Shown here: positions 1 through 6,524 of the stretch, piece by piece
How the letters are laid out: each line of letters begins with the position of its first letter
How positions within the stretch are numbered: position 1 is the stretch's first letter
Assembly (NCBI GenBank): GCA_016207985.1
Contig: JACQYX010000270.1
Coordinates: forward strand, 1 to 7,148
DNA: 7,148 bases
Source of the DNA: Ignavibacteriales bacterium
Lineage (GTDB): Bacteria; Bacteroidota; Ignavibacteria; UBA10030; SZUA-254
Direction: 5' to 3'
Notes under the pieces: generated by a model
Databases searched by the model: none
The model's input: the letters and a program-made list of their open reading frames with translations, nothing else
What the model was told of the DNA's origin: nothing
Translations under genes and position numbers: made by a program

Positions 1-294
1 CATGGTGAAATGGTTGCAGTATCTGATGAAGAAATTTTGGAGGCTATGCGACTTACTGCTCGACTCGGCGGAGTATTCGGTGAGCCCGCAGGCGTTGCAG
101 GAGTCGCAGGATTGAGGAAAGCTGTTCAACAAAACATCGTGAAGTCGAACGAAACCGCTGTGGTTGTCATTACCGGCAACGGACTGAAAGACATACAATC
201 AGCAAAGCAAGCTGCCGGAAAAGAACATTTTATTGAGCCAACAATTGATGCTGTTGTTGATGCTTTATCATCGGAGTTACAAAAAATGTCATGA
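1..294 (+). CDS. thrC: Threonine synthase, C-terminal fragment (5' end outside window)
   Basis: This is the last 97 residues of a fold-type II PLP enzyme. The frame is open from the first base (H-G-E before the first Met at 10), so the gene starts upstream of the window. Threonine synthase converts O-phosphohomoserine to threonine in the cytoplasm, the last step of threonine synthesis. The call rests on the run VSDEEILEAMRLTAR, then GVFGEPAGVAG and ITGNGLKD, which match the C-terminal part of threonine synthases in order and spacing. The PLP lysine lies outside the window. The stop at 292-294 shares bases with an ATG at 291, but the downstream gene probably starts later, at 333. Other fold-type II enzymes such as threonine dehydratase share some of this pattern, but the EPAG and TGNGLKD combination favours threonine synthase. 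Confidence 0.87.
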   Translation, partial: HGEMVAVSDEEILEAMRLTARLGGVFGEPAGVAGVAGLRKAVQQNIVKSNETAVVVITGNGLKDIQSAKQAAGKEHFIEPTIDAVVDALSSELQKMS

Positions 295-320
295 AAATAT
301 CAAACAAGTTTAAATATTTC

Positions 321-325
321 GAGAG
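321..325 (+). promoter_or_regulatory. Probable ribosome binding site of the exported hydrolase
   Basis: GAGAG lies 7 bases before the ATG at 333. It favours that start over the ATG at 291, which overlaps the threonine synthase stop codon. The start at 333 also puts a signal peptide exactly at the N-terminus. The match to the Shine-Dalgarno consensus is partial. Confidence 0.45.
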
Positions 326-332
326 ATTTACT

Positions 333-1250
333 ATGAAGAAAATAATTGCCTTTCTATCACTGCTTTGGATTTGTACAACAAACATCCAAGCACAGGAAAA
401 TATAGATTCATCAGGATTGAATTCTCTTTCGGCTGAATCATTTAAAGCTGTCGCCGCTCTTTTTAAATATGATCGCACAATCCCTCTCGATGTTCAAATC
501 GTCGAGCGTTTCGAGACAAAAGTCTATATTCGTGAAAAGATTGTATTCACGGGAGTTCGTGGGGATCGAGTCCCAGGCTATCTGGCATTACCGAAGAACG
601 GCACAACCCCAAATCCTGTTGTGCTGCTGTTTCATATCGGTGCCGGCTCCAAAGATAGCTGGTGGGACGCAACGAGTTTCGAACGTGGTCCAGAATTTAC
701 AGACTCTCTCCTCGAATATGGCATCGCTGTTTTAGCGATAGATGCTCAGTTCCATGGTGAGAGGTCGGTCAATAACGATTATCTGCCGATTCAGCAAATG
801 TATTATGACTATAAGTGGTTTTACAGATACCGGGATGGGATAATTCAAACGATTGGTGATTGTTTCCGGGCGATTGATTATTTGAGTGAGCGGAAAGAAA
901 TCGACGTTCAACGCATCGGTGTTTTGGGTCATAGCATCGGTGGAGCGATGGCGATTATTTATGCTGCTCTCGATCAAAGAGTAAAAAGTATTGTTGCATC
1001 TGTCGCTGCTTTTTCCGAGCCGTGGCTGTACCCGATAACACCCATTAATCTTGCTGGCGGCGTGCAAGCTCCGACGTTGATTCTCGGAGGTCGAAACGAT
1101 ATTGTTATCAGCACCGACACAATACAAAGATTGTATTCAGTAATTGGGGCAGAAGTGAAGGAGATCGAGTTGTATAGCAGCGGTCATCGTCTGCCGGAAG
1201 AGAATATTAACAGATCGGTAAATTGGTTGTATAAATATTTACAAAAATGA
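333..1250 (+). CDS. Exported alpha/beta hydrolase (dienelactone hydrolase/acetyl esterase-like)
   Basis: Using the start at 333 the protein has 305 residues and opens with a classical signal peptide: MKK, then the hydrophobic stretch IIAFLSLLWICTT, then NIQAQ with likely cleavage near residues 20-21. The Cys in the core lacks a lipobox, so a periplasmic or secreted soluble protein is expected. The alpha/beta hydrolase core is complete: an oxyanion-type FHIGAG (around 100-105), the nucleophile elbow GHSIGG with Ser201, Asp256 in LGGRND and His285 in SSGHR. The segment RGDRVPGYLALPK before the core is typical of esterases and peptidases of the dienelactone hydrolase/acetyl xylan esterase type. 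The substrate cannot be read from sequence; an ester or short peptide is plausible. The ATG at 291 (319 residues) is an alternative start that would bury the signal peptide 14 residues inside. It sits just after thrC on the same strand but has no evident functional tie to it. Confidence 0.85.
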   Translation: MKKIIAFLSLLWICTTNIQAQENIDSSGLNSLSAESFKAVAALFKYDRTIPLDVQIVERFETKVYIREKIVFTGVRGDRVPGYLALPKNGTTPNPVVLLFHIGAGSKDSWWDATSFERGPEFTDSLLEYGIAVLAIDAQFHGERSVNNDYLPIQQMYYDYKWFYRYRDGIIQTIGDCFRAIDYLSERKEIDVQRIGVLGHSIGGAMAIIYAALDQRVKSIVASVAAFSEPWLYPITPINLAGGVQAPTLILGGRNDIVISTDTIQRLYSVIGAEVKEIELYSSGHRLPEENINRSVNWLYKYLQK

Positions 1251-1320
1251 TTTTTTAGTAACCTTCGATATAAACAAAAACATATTTTAATTTATTCATA
1301 TACAATCCAATGAGTTCATT

Positions 1321-2619
1321 ATGCTTTTTAAAAACACAAGATCCATTGTTTTACATCCATCATCTATCGAGTCTATAGATTTAAGAATACAAAATGGAAA
1401 AATCCAAGAGCGTGGAAAAAATTTAATACCTAAGAAGGGTGAAGAAGTTCACGACCTCTCGGGCCGCGTCGTTATGCCCGGTTTAATAAATGGACATACT
1501 CATCTCTACTCGGTACTCGCACGCGGTATGTCGGGACCGAAAGAGCCGCCGCAGAATTTTCTTGAAATCCTCCAGAAAATTTGGTGGAAGTTAGATCGTG
1601 TACTCGATGAAGATTCTATCTATTATAGTGCGCTTGTCGGTGCTATCGATGCGGTGCGGTGCGGAACAACCACGCTCATCGATCACCATGCATCGCCTAA
1701 ATCGATTGTTGGCTCTCTCGATGTTATTAAAGAAACGATGTGGGAAGTAGGGTTGCGGGGAGTTTTGTGTTATGAAGTAACCGACCGTGGCGGCAAGAAA
1801 GAAAGAGATAAAGGTTTAGAAGAGAACGAGCGATTCATCAAAGATAATAAAAAGAATTCGCAATTTCGTGGAATGGTTGGAGCACATGCGGCATTCACTC
1901 TCTCAAACGATTCTCTGCGTCTCTGCGGTGAATTAGCGAAGAAGCACGATGTTGGAGTTCACATACATGTTGCGGAAGATAAGTCTGATGTTACAGATGC
2001 GGAAGAGAATTACCGCTGCAGTGTAATCGACCGGCTAAAAGATAATGGAATTCTTCGGGAGGATTCAATTCTTGCTCATGGCGTTCATTTAAGTGATATG
2101 GAACTTAGTGAAGTTAGGAAGATAGGAAACTGGATAATGCACAATCCTCGATCCAACATGAACAACAAGGTTGGCTATGCGCCTGTGCATCTCTTCGGTG
2201 AACATGCCGGACTTGGTACTGATGGCTTTCCTGCGGATATGTTTGAGGAAGCGAAAATGGGATTTTATAAGATGCAAGATTCTCGCCGCACACCGCACGA
2301 TGGGACACCAAAACTTCTACAGAATAATCAAGAGTTATTATCACAAATTTTCGGACATAAGTTTGGAACACTCGAGAAAGGTTCCGTTGCCGATCTCATT
2401 ATTCTCGATTACCAGCCCCCAACGCCGATGACTGTACAAAACCTCGTCGGACATTTCCTCTTTGGTATGAATTCTTCAATGGTCGAATCGGTCATGATTG
2501 ATGGCAAATGGGTTGTGAAGAACCGTGTGCTGGTTGGATTCGATGTTGAGTCGGTTTATGAAAAATCGAAGAAGGTGGCGAAGAGGTTGTGGGAAAGAAT
2601 GTATGGTATGAATTCATAA
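1321..2619 (+). CDS. ssnA: SsnA-type aminohydrolase (amidohydrolase superfamily)
   Basis: This 432-residue cytoplasmic protein belongs to the metal-dependent amidohydrolase superfamily, chlorohydrolase/guanine deaminase branch. Metal-site residues are all visible: H59-T-H61 after VMPGLING, H216 in VHIHVAED with the catalytic acid E219, H253 in LAHG, and D301 in LGTDG. The C-terminal composite beta domain is present (LEKGSVADLIILDY, around 361-374). Several stretches look specific to SsnA rather than to generic deaminases: IDHHASP (120-126), HNPRSNMNNKVGY (274-286) and TDGFPADMFEE (300-310). Its length is close to that of E. coli SsnA (about 440). In E. coli, ssnA sits beside xdhD and ygfK in a purine-related cluster; its exact substrate is not firmly established, so hydrolytic deamination of a purine-like compound is inference. 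The N-terminus MLFKNTRSIVLHP fits the family, supporting the ATG at 1321, although only a weak TGAG lies upstream. The hydroxylase gene at 6525 fits the same pathway. Confidence 0.87.
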   Translation: MLFKNTRSIVLHPSSIESIDLRIQNGKIQERGKNLIPKKGEEVHDLSGRVVMPGLINGHTHLYSVLARGMSGPKEPPQNFLEILQKIWWKLDRVLDEDSIYYSALVGAIDAVRCGTTTLIDHHASPKSIVGSLDVIKETMWEVGLRGVLCYEVTDRGGKKERDKGLEENERFIKDNKKNSQFRGMVGAHAAFTLSNDSLRLCGELAKKHDVGVHIHVAEDKSDVTDAEENYRCSVIDRLKDNGILREDSILAHGVHLSDMELSEVRKIGNWIMHNPRSNMNNKVGYAPVHLFGEHAGLGTDGFPADMFEEAKMGFYKMQDSRRTPHDGTPKLLQNNQELLSQIFGHKFGTLEKGSVADLIILDYQPPTPMTVQNLVGHFLFGMNSSMVESVMIDGKWVVKNRVLVGFDVESVYEKSKKVAKRLWERMYGMNS

Positions 2620-2638
2620 ATTTGTACATTGAAGTTCC

Positions 2639-3517
2639 ATGAAAACTATTCTCATAGTTGATGATGAAATCGAAGTTTTAAAAGTACTCAAAAACCTGTT
2701 AGAGCCGGAAGGTTATCGTGTTTTTACAGCGGAAGACGGTGAAGAAGCAAAATCCATCATTAAGAAAAATGGAGAACAATTTTCTGCCATACTGCTCGAT
2801 TGGAGTATGCCAAAATTGTCGGGCATCGAGGTTCTGCGTTGGATAAAAGCTCAGCGGCAGTTCGAGTATCTGCCCGTCATCATGCACACTGCAATGAAGC
2901 ATTCTCAAAACATTCGTGAAGGAATTGAAGCGGGTGCTTTCTATTATCTGACCAAACCAACAGATGGCTCAATAATTATATCAATCGTGAATGCAGCAGT
3001 CGATGACTTCAATCATCTGAAGAATTTGCTCTCCCGACTGCAAGAATCAAAAAATCCATTCAAGTTTCTTACAGAAGGAATATTTAGATTTAAGACGCTC
3101 GAAGAAGCTGAATTCCTTGGAGTCAGGATTGCTAACACGTGTCCTAATCCAGAAAAGGCGATTGTAATTTCTGAGCTTCTCGTCAACGCTGTTGAGCATG
3201 GAAATCTTGAGATATCATACGATGATAAAACTGAATACTTCGGAAAAGGAATTTACAATCAGATTCTAAATCAGCGATTATCGCAAGCACCATTTGCAGA
3301 TCGTTTCGTAGAAGTGAAGCTTCAGCGTTTTCCAGATAAGATGATGGTTACTATTGAAGATCAAGGTATGGGCTTCGATTATCAGAAATATTTAACGCTC
3401 GATGAAGACCGTGTATTCGATGTTCATGGAAGAGGCATTGCCATTGCGAATATGTATGTACGTTTGAAATATCTCGATAAAGGAAATAAAGTTGAGGTAA
3501 CGATTCCATGTGAGTAA
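2639..3517 (+). CDS. Response regulator with fused RsbW-like ATPase domain
   Basis: The 292-residue protein has two domains. Residues 1-120 form a CheY-like receiver: acidic pocket D8-D9, phospho-acceptor D54 in ILLDWSMP, T84 and K106 in LTKP. Residues about 140-292 form a GHKL/HATPase fold of the RsbW/SpoIIAB type: N-box ELLVNAVEHGN (N183, E186, H187), G1 box DQGMGFD (241-247) and G2 box HGRGIAIA (263-270). No histidine phospho-acceptor region or DNA-binding domain is seen. The likely role is phosphorylation-controlled anti-sigma-factor or protein-kinase activity, or another partner-switching output, rather than direct transcription control; this is inference. The gene follows ssnA by only 19 bases and is followed closely by the unknown gene at 3546, so co-transcription is likely. 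The start is supported by the tight receiver N-terminus (MKTILIVDDE). No cognate sensor kinase, anti-sigma antagonist or sigma factor is visible in the window. Confidence 0.86.
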   Translation: MKTILIVDDEIEVLKVLKNLLEPEGYRVFTAEDGEEAKSIIKKNGEQFSAILLDWSMPKLSGIEVLRWIKAQRQFEYLPVIMHTAMKHSQNIREGIEAGAFYYLTKPTDGSIIISIVNAAVDDFNHLKNLLSRLQESKNPFKFLTEGIFRFKTLEEAEFLGVRIANTCPNPEKAIVISELLVNAVEHGNLEISYDDKTEYFGKGIYNQILNQRLSQAPFADRFVEVKLQRFPDKMMVTIEDQGMGFDYQKYLTLDEDRVFDVHGRGIAIANMYVRLKYLDKGNKVEVTIPCE

Positions 3518-3545
3518 ATTTAGTAGAAATGAGTATATTTTAATT

Positions 3546-4370
3546 ATGACAGAACTAAACTCAGAAGAAGAACACGACCAACGCCTCCATAATCAGCTTA
3601 AAAAGATGGAGCTTGCTGCCAAATATGGTGCATATTTCAACGATGGTGAGTCAGATATTCCTGTCAATATCGAAGCACAATGGTTGAAAAATATCGAGGA
3701 GTTTGAGAAACAGTTCGAGAATTGTCGACGTATCAAGATACGCGAATTTATTGGCAATCCAACTTTCAAGCCCTTGAACGAAATCCCATCTGAAGAAATT
3801 GAAAATGAACTTATCGATATCTTGGATTTTTTTGAATTGCACAGCATAGTTGTTGAATCAGTTGCGGGTGTTTCAGATCAAGAGCTTTATCGCTTCATAA
3901 CTGAAGAATTTATGGATGTTGAGACCGATTATGTTCGGATCGAAGGAATGATGCACCATTTTATTTATGAGGAGTTTCATCCAAACGATGAGTATGATGT
4001 TAAAAATGATGCTGAAGATTTTTTATCGTCCCTTTTTTGGCTCGAAGCTGATCTTGTAAGCCATCATGTTGCCAAGGAAGGTGTGCTTGATGCGAACGGT
4101 AAACCTATATCGAATCAGAAAATGAAAAAAGCAATAACCGATTTCCGTTTATCATTTAAATCTTTTAAGAGACCAATGCTGGAAATAATATCATGTAAAC
4201 TTGCAGGTGAACAAGCTGAAGTATCCATTCAAACAGAGTGGACAGGAATAATGGATGATAAATCACCACCGATTCACAAATCGGGTATTGGCAATCTCAA
4301 ATTAGTGCGAAGTCCGTACGGTGGATGGGATGTTTATCAAGCGATTGTGCCGGGATGGAATGATGCATAG
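3546..4370 (+). CDS. Acidic protein of unknown function
   Basis: I do not recognise a named family. With the ATG at 3546 the protein has 274 residues, no signal peptide and no membrane segment, so it is probably cytoplasmic. It is strongly acidic, with a charged N-terminus (MTELNSEEEHDQ) and a helical first two thirds. The most conserved-looking block is LYRFITEEF followed by GMMHHFIYEEFHPNDEYDV (about 114-152), rich in His and acidic residues. The last 75 residues (LEIISCKLAGEQAEVSIQTEW onward) read as alternating beta strands ending in GGWDVYQAIVPGWN, which could be a small NTF2/SnoaL-like sheet; that is a guess. An alternative GTG start at 3510 gives 286 residues and overlaps the preceding stop by 8 bases, with GAGG 12 bases upstream of it. 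The ATG at 3546 was preferred because the extra residues look untypical, but the choice is uncertain. Its close spacing to the regulator suggests a shared transcript. Confidence 0.72.
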   Translation: MTELNSEEEHDQRLHNQLKKMELAAKYGAYFNDGESDIPVNIEAQWLKNIEEFEKQFENCRRIKIREFIGNPTFKPLNEIPSEEIENELIDILDFFELHSIVVESVAGVSDQELYRFITEEFMDVETDYVRIEGMMHHFIYEEFHPNDEYDVKNDAEDFLSSLFWLEADLVSHHVAKEGVLDANGKPISNQKMKKAITDFRLSFKSFKRPMLEIISCKLAGEQAEVSIQTEWTGIMDDKSPPIHKSGIGNLKLVRSPYGGWDVYQAIVPGWNDA

Positions 4371-4425
4371 TGCGCATAAATAAACTGATGTATCTTGATT
4401 TTTATTTCATTTTTTAATAGTTCCA

Positions 4426-6309
4426 ATGATTGATAGCAACATACGTCCACATGGTATCGGACTAATTCAGGAGTCAGCCCATGTGCACGCATTAGCCGAG
4501 ATCGGTGTTATTCTTTTGTTGTTTTCGATTGGTTTAGAGTTTTCACTTTCACGCCTTTTGCGTATCTGGAAAATTGTTCTTTACGGTGGTGGACTGCAGG
4601 TGCTGCTTGTTGTTTTGTCTGTCACTATTATCATGAATGTATTTGAATGGAATTTTACAGATGCATTGTTCGTTGGTTTTCTTGCATCACTCAGCAGCAC
4701 AGCCATTGTCATGAAAATATTTTACGATCGGGGCGAGCTTAACACACCGCATGGTAAAATTTCTTTGGGAATTCTGTTGTTTCAGGATCTATGCTTCATT
4801 CCGATGATGCTCTTGCTGCCATTTCTTGCCGGAAAAACTGATGGAACCGTTGGATCAGTTATCACTCAATTATCATTTACTCTAATTGCCGTAATTGGAA
4901 TTATCATTGTTGTCCGTTTCGTAATGCCGTGGATATTAGAACATGTAATGAGATCACGCAACCGAGAAATGGTTGTTCTTGTTACAATTTTCTTTTCCCT
5001 TGGAACTGCTTCGTTAACGTCTTATTTTGGACTTTCCTTTGCCTTAGGGGCATTCATCGCCGGTCTGGGTCTTGCTGAATCTGAATATCGTTTTCAAATC
5101 ATCGCTGAAGCTGCAACTTTAAGGGATGCACTTGGGAGTTTGTTTTTTATCTCTTTGGGTATGCTGTTTAATATTAGTTACATTATCGCAGATCCTATTC
5201 CTATTATAAGTTATACTTTCCTACTGCAGTTGTTGAAAATCTCAGTTGTTATATTAGTTGTCTTTCTTTTGAAAAATCCTATCCGAATCGCGATCCTTTC
5301 CGGCTTAGCACTTGCACAGGTAGGAGAATTCTCATTTATACTTGCACAAGTAGGGTCATCGTTAGGGCTATTAAATGAATTGTTCTATCAAAACTTTTAT
5401 GCAGTTACACTTATTTCAATGTTGATGACTCCATTGCTTATCCGCTTTGCACCACAGGTAGGGGTTGAGATTCAAAAATATTCTAAAATATTCTTAGATG
5501 AAAAGGAAGCTTCGATTGAGCTTAATGAAAAAAGTCTGCACGATCATGTCATTATTTTAGGTTATGGATTGAACGGAAAAAACGTTGCCACAGTACTAAA
5601 GGAGACAGGGATTCCGTATGTTATTTTAGAAATCAATATCGATAGATTTCGACAGGGAAAATCGGATGGAGAACCGATAATTTACGGTGATGGCACACGC
5701 GAGACAATATTAAAACAGATTGGAATTTCTAAAGCGCGTACTCTTGTTGTGGCTATTTCAGATCCAATCTCTACGAATCAAATTGTGAAGACCGCTCGAA
5801 GATTAAATTCAAACATGTATATAATAGTAAGAACGCGATATCTTGCTGAGATTGATGAGCTATACCAAACTGATGCTAATGAAGTAATTACCGAAGAATT
5901 TGAAACTTCGATTGAGATTTTTACACGCGTACTTCGGCAATATCACGTGCCTCGTAATGTAATTCAACTTCAGGTTGATCTGTTGCGTCGCGAGGGTTAC
6001 AGTATGATGCGAGGCTTGAAATTGCCGGATACAGTAATGAGTCAATTAGAATCTATCCTCACCGCAGGAACAACGGATAATTTTCTTGTGCTGTCAGATT
6101 CACCTGCTTGCGGCAAAAGTTTGTTAGAGCTTGATTTAAGAAGGAAAACCGGTGCAAGTATAATTGTAATCGTTCGCAACGACAAACCAATCACCAATCC
6201 ACAGCCAGATGTTCAGATTGAGAAGGGAGACATTCTTATTCTACTTGGAACACATGCCGAAGTGGATAAAGCTTTTGATCTATTAAGTAGTAATATTGCA
6301 GAAAAATAA
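4426..6309 (+). CDS. CPA2 (Kef-like) cation/proton antiporter with RCK domains, short N-terminus
   Basis: The 627-residue inner-membrane protein is a monovalent cation:proton antiporter-2 family member, exchanging K+ or Na+ for H+. The membrane part spans about residues 22-345 and carries family hallmarks: AEIGVILLLFSIGLEFSLSRL (24-44), SSTAIVMK (90-97), LLFQD with the conserved D121, LGAFIAGLGLAESEYRFQ (207-224) and ALAQVGEFSFILAQVG (305-320). An RCK_N (TrkA-N) domain follows at about 374-490, with the nucleotide-binding GYGLNG (379-384), E402 at the end of strand 2 and YGDGT (430-434). An RCK_C (TrkA-C) domain closes the protein at about 545-625. NAD(H) or another nucleotide probably gates transport. 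The protein begins at the equivalent of the GPxG loop after the second hydrophobic segment: family members usually have 35-45 more residues there. A stop at 4396-4398 closes the frame upstream, so no longer start is available. The truncation is treated as a finding. Confidence 0.85.
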   Translation: MIDSNIRPHGIGLIQESAHVHALAEIGVILLLFSIGLEFSLSRLLRIWKIVLYGGGLQVLLVVLSVTIIMNVFEWNFTDALFVGFLASLSSTAIVMKIFYDRGELNTPHGKISLGILLFQDLCFIPMMLLLPFLAGKTDGTVGSVITQLSFTLIAVIGIIIVVRFVMPWILEHVMRSRNREMVVLVTIFFSLGTASLTSYFGLSFALGAFIAGLGLAESEYRFQIIAEAATLRDALGSLFFISLGMLFNISYIIADPIPIISYTFLLQLLKISVVILVVFLLKNPIRIAILSGLALAQVGEFSFILAQVGSSLGLLNELFYQNFYAVTLISMLMTPLLIRFAPQVGVEIQKYSKIFLDEKEASIELNEKSLHDHVIILGYGLNGKNVATVLKETGIPYVILEINIDRFRQGKSDGEPIIYGDGTRETILKQIGISKARTLVVAISDPISTNQIVKTARRLNSNMYIIVRTRYLAEIDELYQTDANEVITEEFETSIEIFTRVLRQYHVPRNVIQLQVDLLRREGYSMMRGLKLPDTVMSQLESILTAGTTDNFLVLSDSPACGKSLLELDLRRKTGASIIVIVRNDKPITNPQPDVQIEKGDILILLGTHAEVDKAFDLLSSNIAEK

Positions 6310-6340
6310 GCCTTGTAGGTTTTAAAAACCTGCGAGGCTT
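6308..6340 (+). repeat. 33-base palindrome directly after the antiporter gene
   Basis: The 16-base left arm AAGCCTTGTAGGTTTT (6308-6323) pairs with AAAACCTGCGAGGCTT (6325-6340). The antiporter stop codon (6307-6309) overlaps the left arm. The only two departures from perfect symmetry become G-U wobbles in + strand RNA but A-C mismatches in the opposite strand. No T-run follows on the + strand, so it is not a textbook intrinsic terminator for the antiporter. On the - strand the stem is followed by ATTTTTC, so leftward termination is possible. It may alternatively be a copy of a dispersed intergenic palindromic element; a second copy is not present in the window. Confidence 0.7.
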
Positions 6341-6524
6341 GAATGTAGTAAGCCAACCATTCAGGTTAATTATTGCCAAAGTAAATAAGGAGCGTCTTTG
6401 TATGTTTTCTCATCATCGGTTTTCCGATTCAGCAAGTGAGTCCGGTATATGTTTTTCACGTCAACATTGGATTTCATACAGAAATTCCCGAAATTTATTG
6501 AAAACCAGATAGCACTTATTACAC
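6341..6524. other. Gap between palindrome and hydroxylase gene; no confident gene
   Basis: This stretch holds no recognisable domain. Two short reading frames overlap head to head: one on the + strand at 6402-6512 (36 residues), preceded by AAGGAG at 6387-6392 with a 9-base spacer, and one on the - strand at 6370-6477 (35 residues). The + frame is in the same phase as the hydroxylase gene and ends 12 bases before it. The - frame has the more protein-like composition (DVKNIYRTHLLNRKTDDEKT in its middle). Neither can be called real from sequence alone. The promoter of the hydroxylase gene would be expected here, but I could not identify convincing promoter boxes. Confidence 0.4.

Noticed and set aside
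291..332. ATG at 291 overlapping the threonine synthase stop (ATGA) as the hydrolase start
   Set aside because: It would place 14 residues before a textbook signal peptide, while the ATG at 333 has GAGAG at a good distance; kept only as an alternative.
732..1127. Long - strand reading frame (131 codons) inside the hydrolase gene
   Set aside because: It lies fully antisense to a hydrolase with an intact catalytic triad, shows no recognisable motif and has a low-quality composition, so it is a shadow frame.
1225..1256. Possible terminator after the hydrolase: TTGTA...TACAA followed by a T-run near 1251-1256
   Set aside because: The stem is only five mostly A-T pairs, lies within the coding end and is separated from the T-run, so it is too weak to support a terminator.
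1251..1320. AT-rich gap before ssnA as a promoter (TATACA at 1299-1304)
   Set aside because: No matching -35 element lies at a suitable distance and the region is generally AT-rich, so a promoter is likely but cannot be placed.
2089..2431. Overlapping + and - strand frames inside ssnA
   Set aside because: They are out-of-frame shadows of a well-conserved part of the aminohydrolase containing metal ligands H253 and D301.
1321..2619. Annotation of the amidohydrolase as guanine deaminase or atrazine chlorohydrolase
   Set aside because: The metal site is shared by all of these, but the IDHHASP, RSNMNNKVGY and DMFEE stretches and the C-terminal region fit SsnA better.
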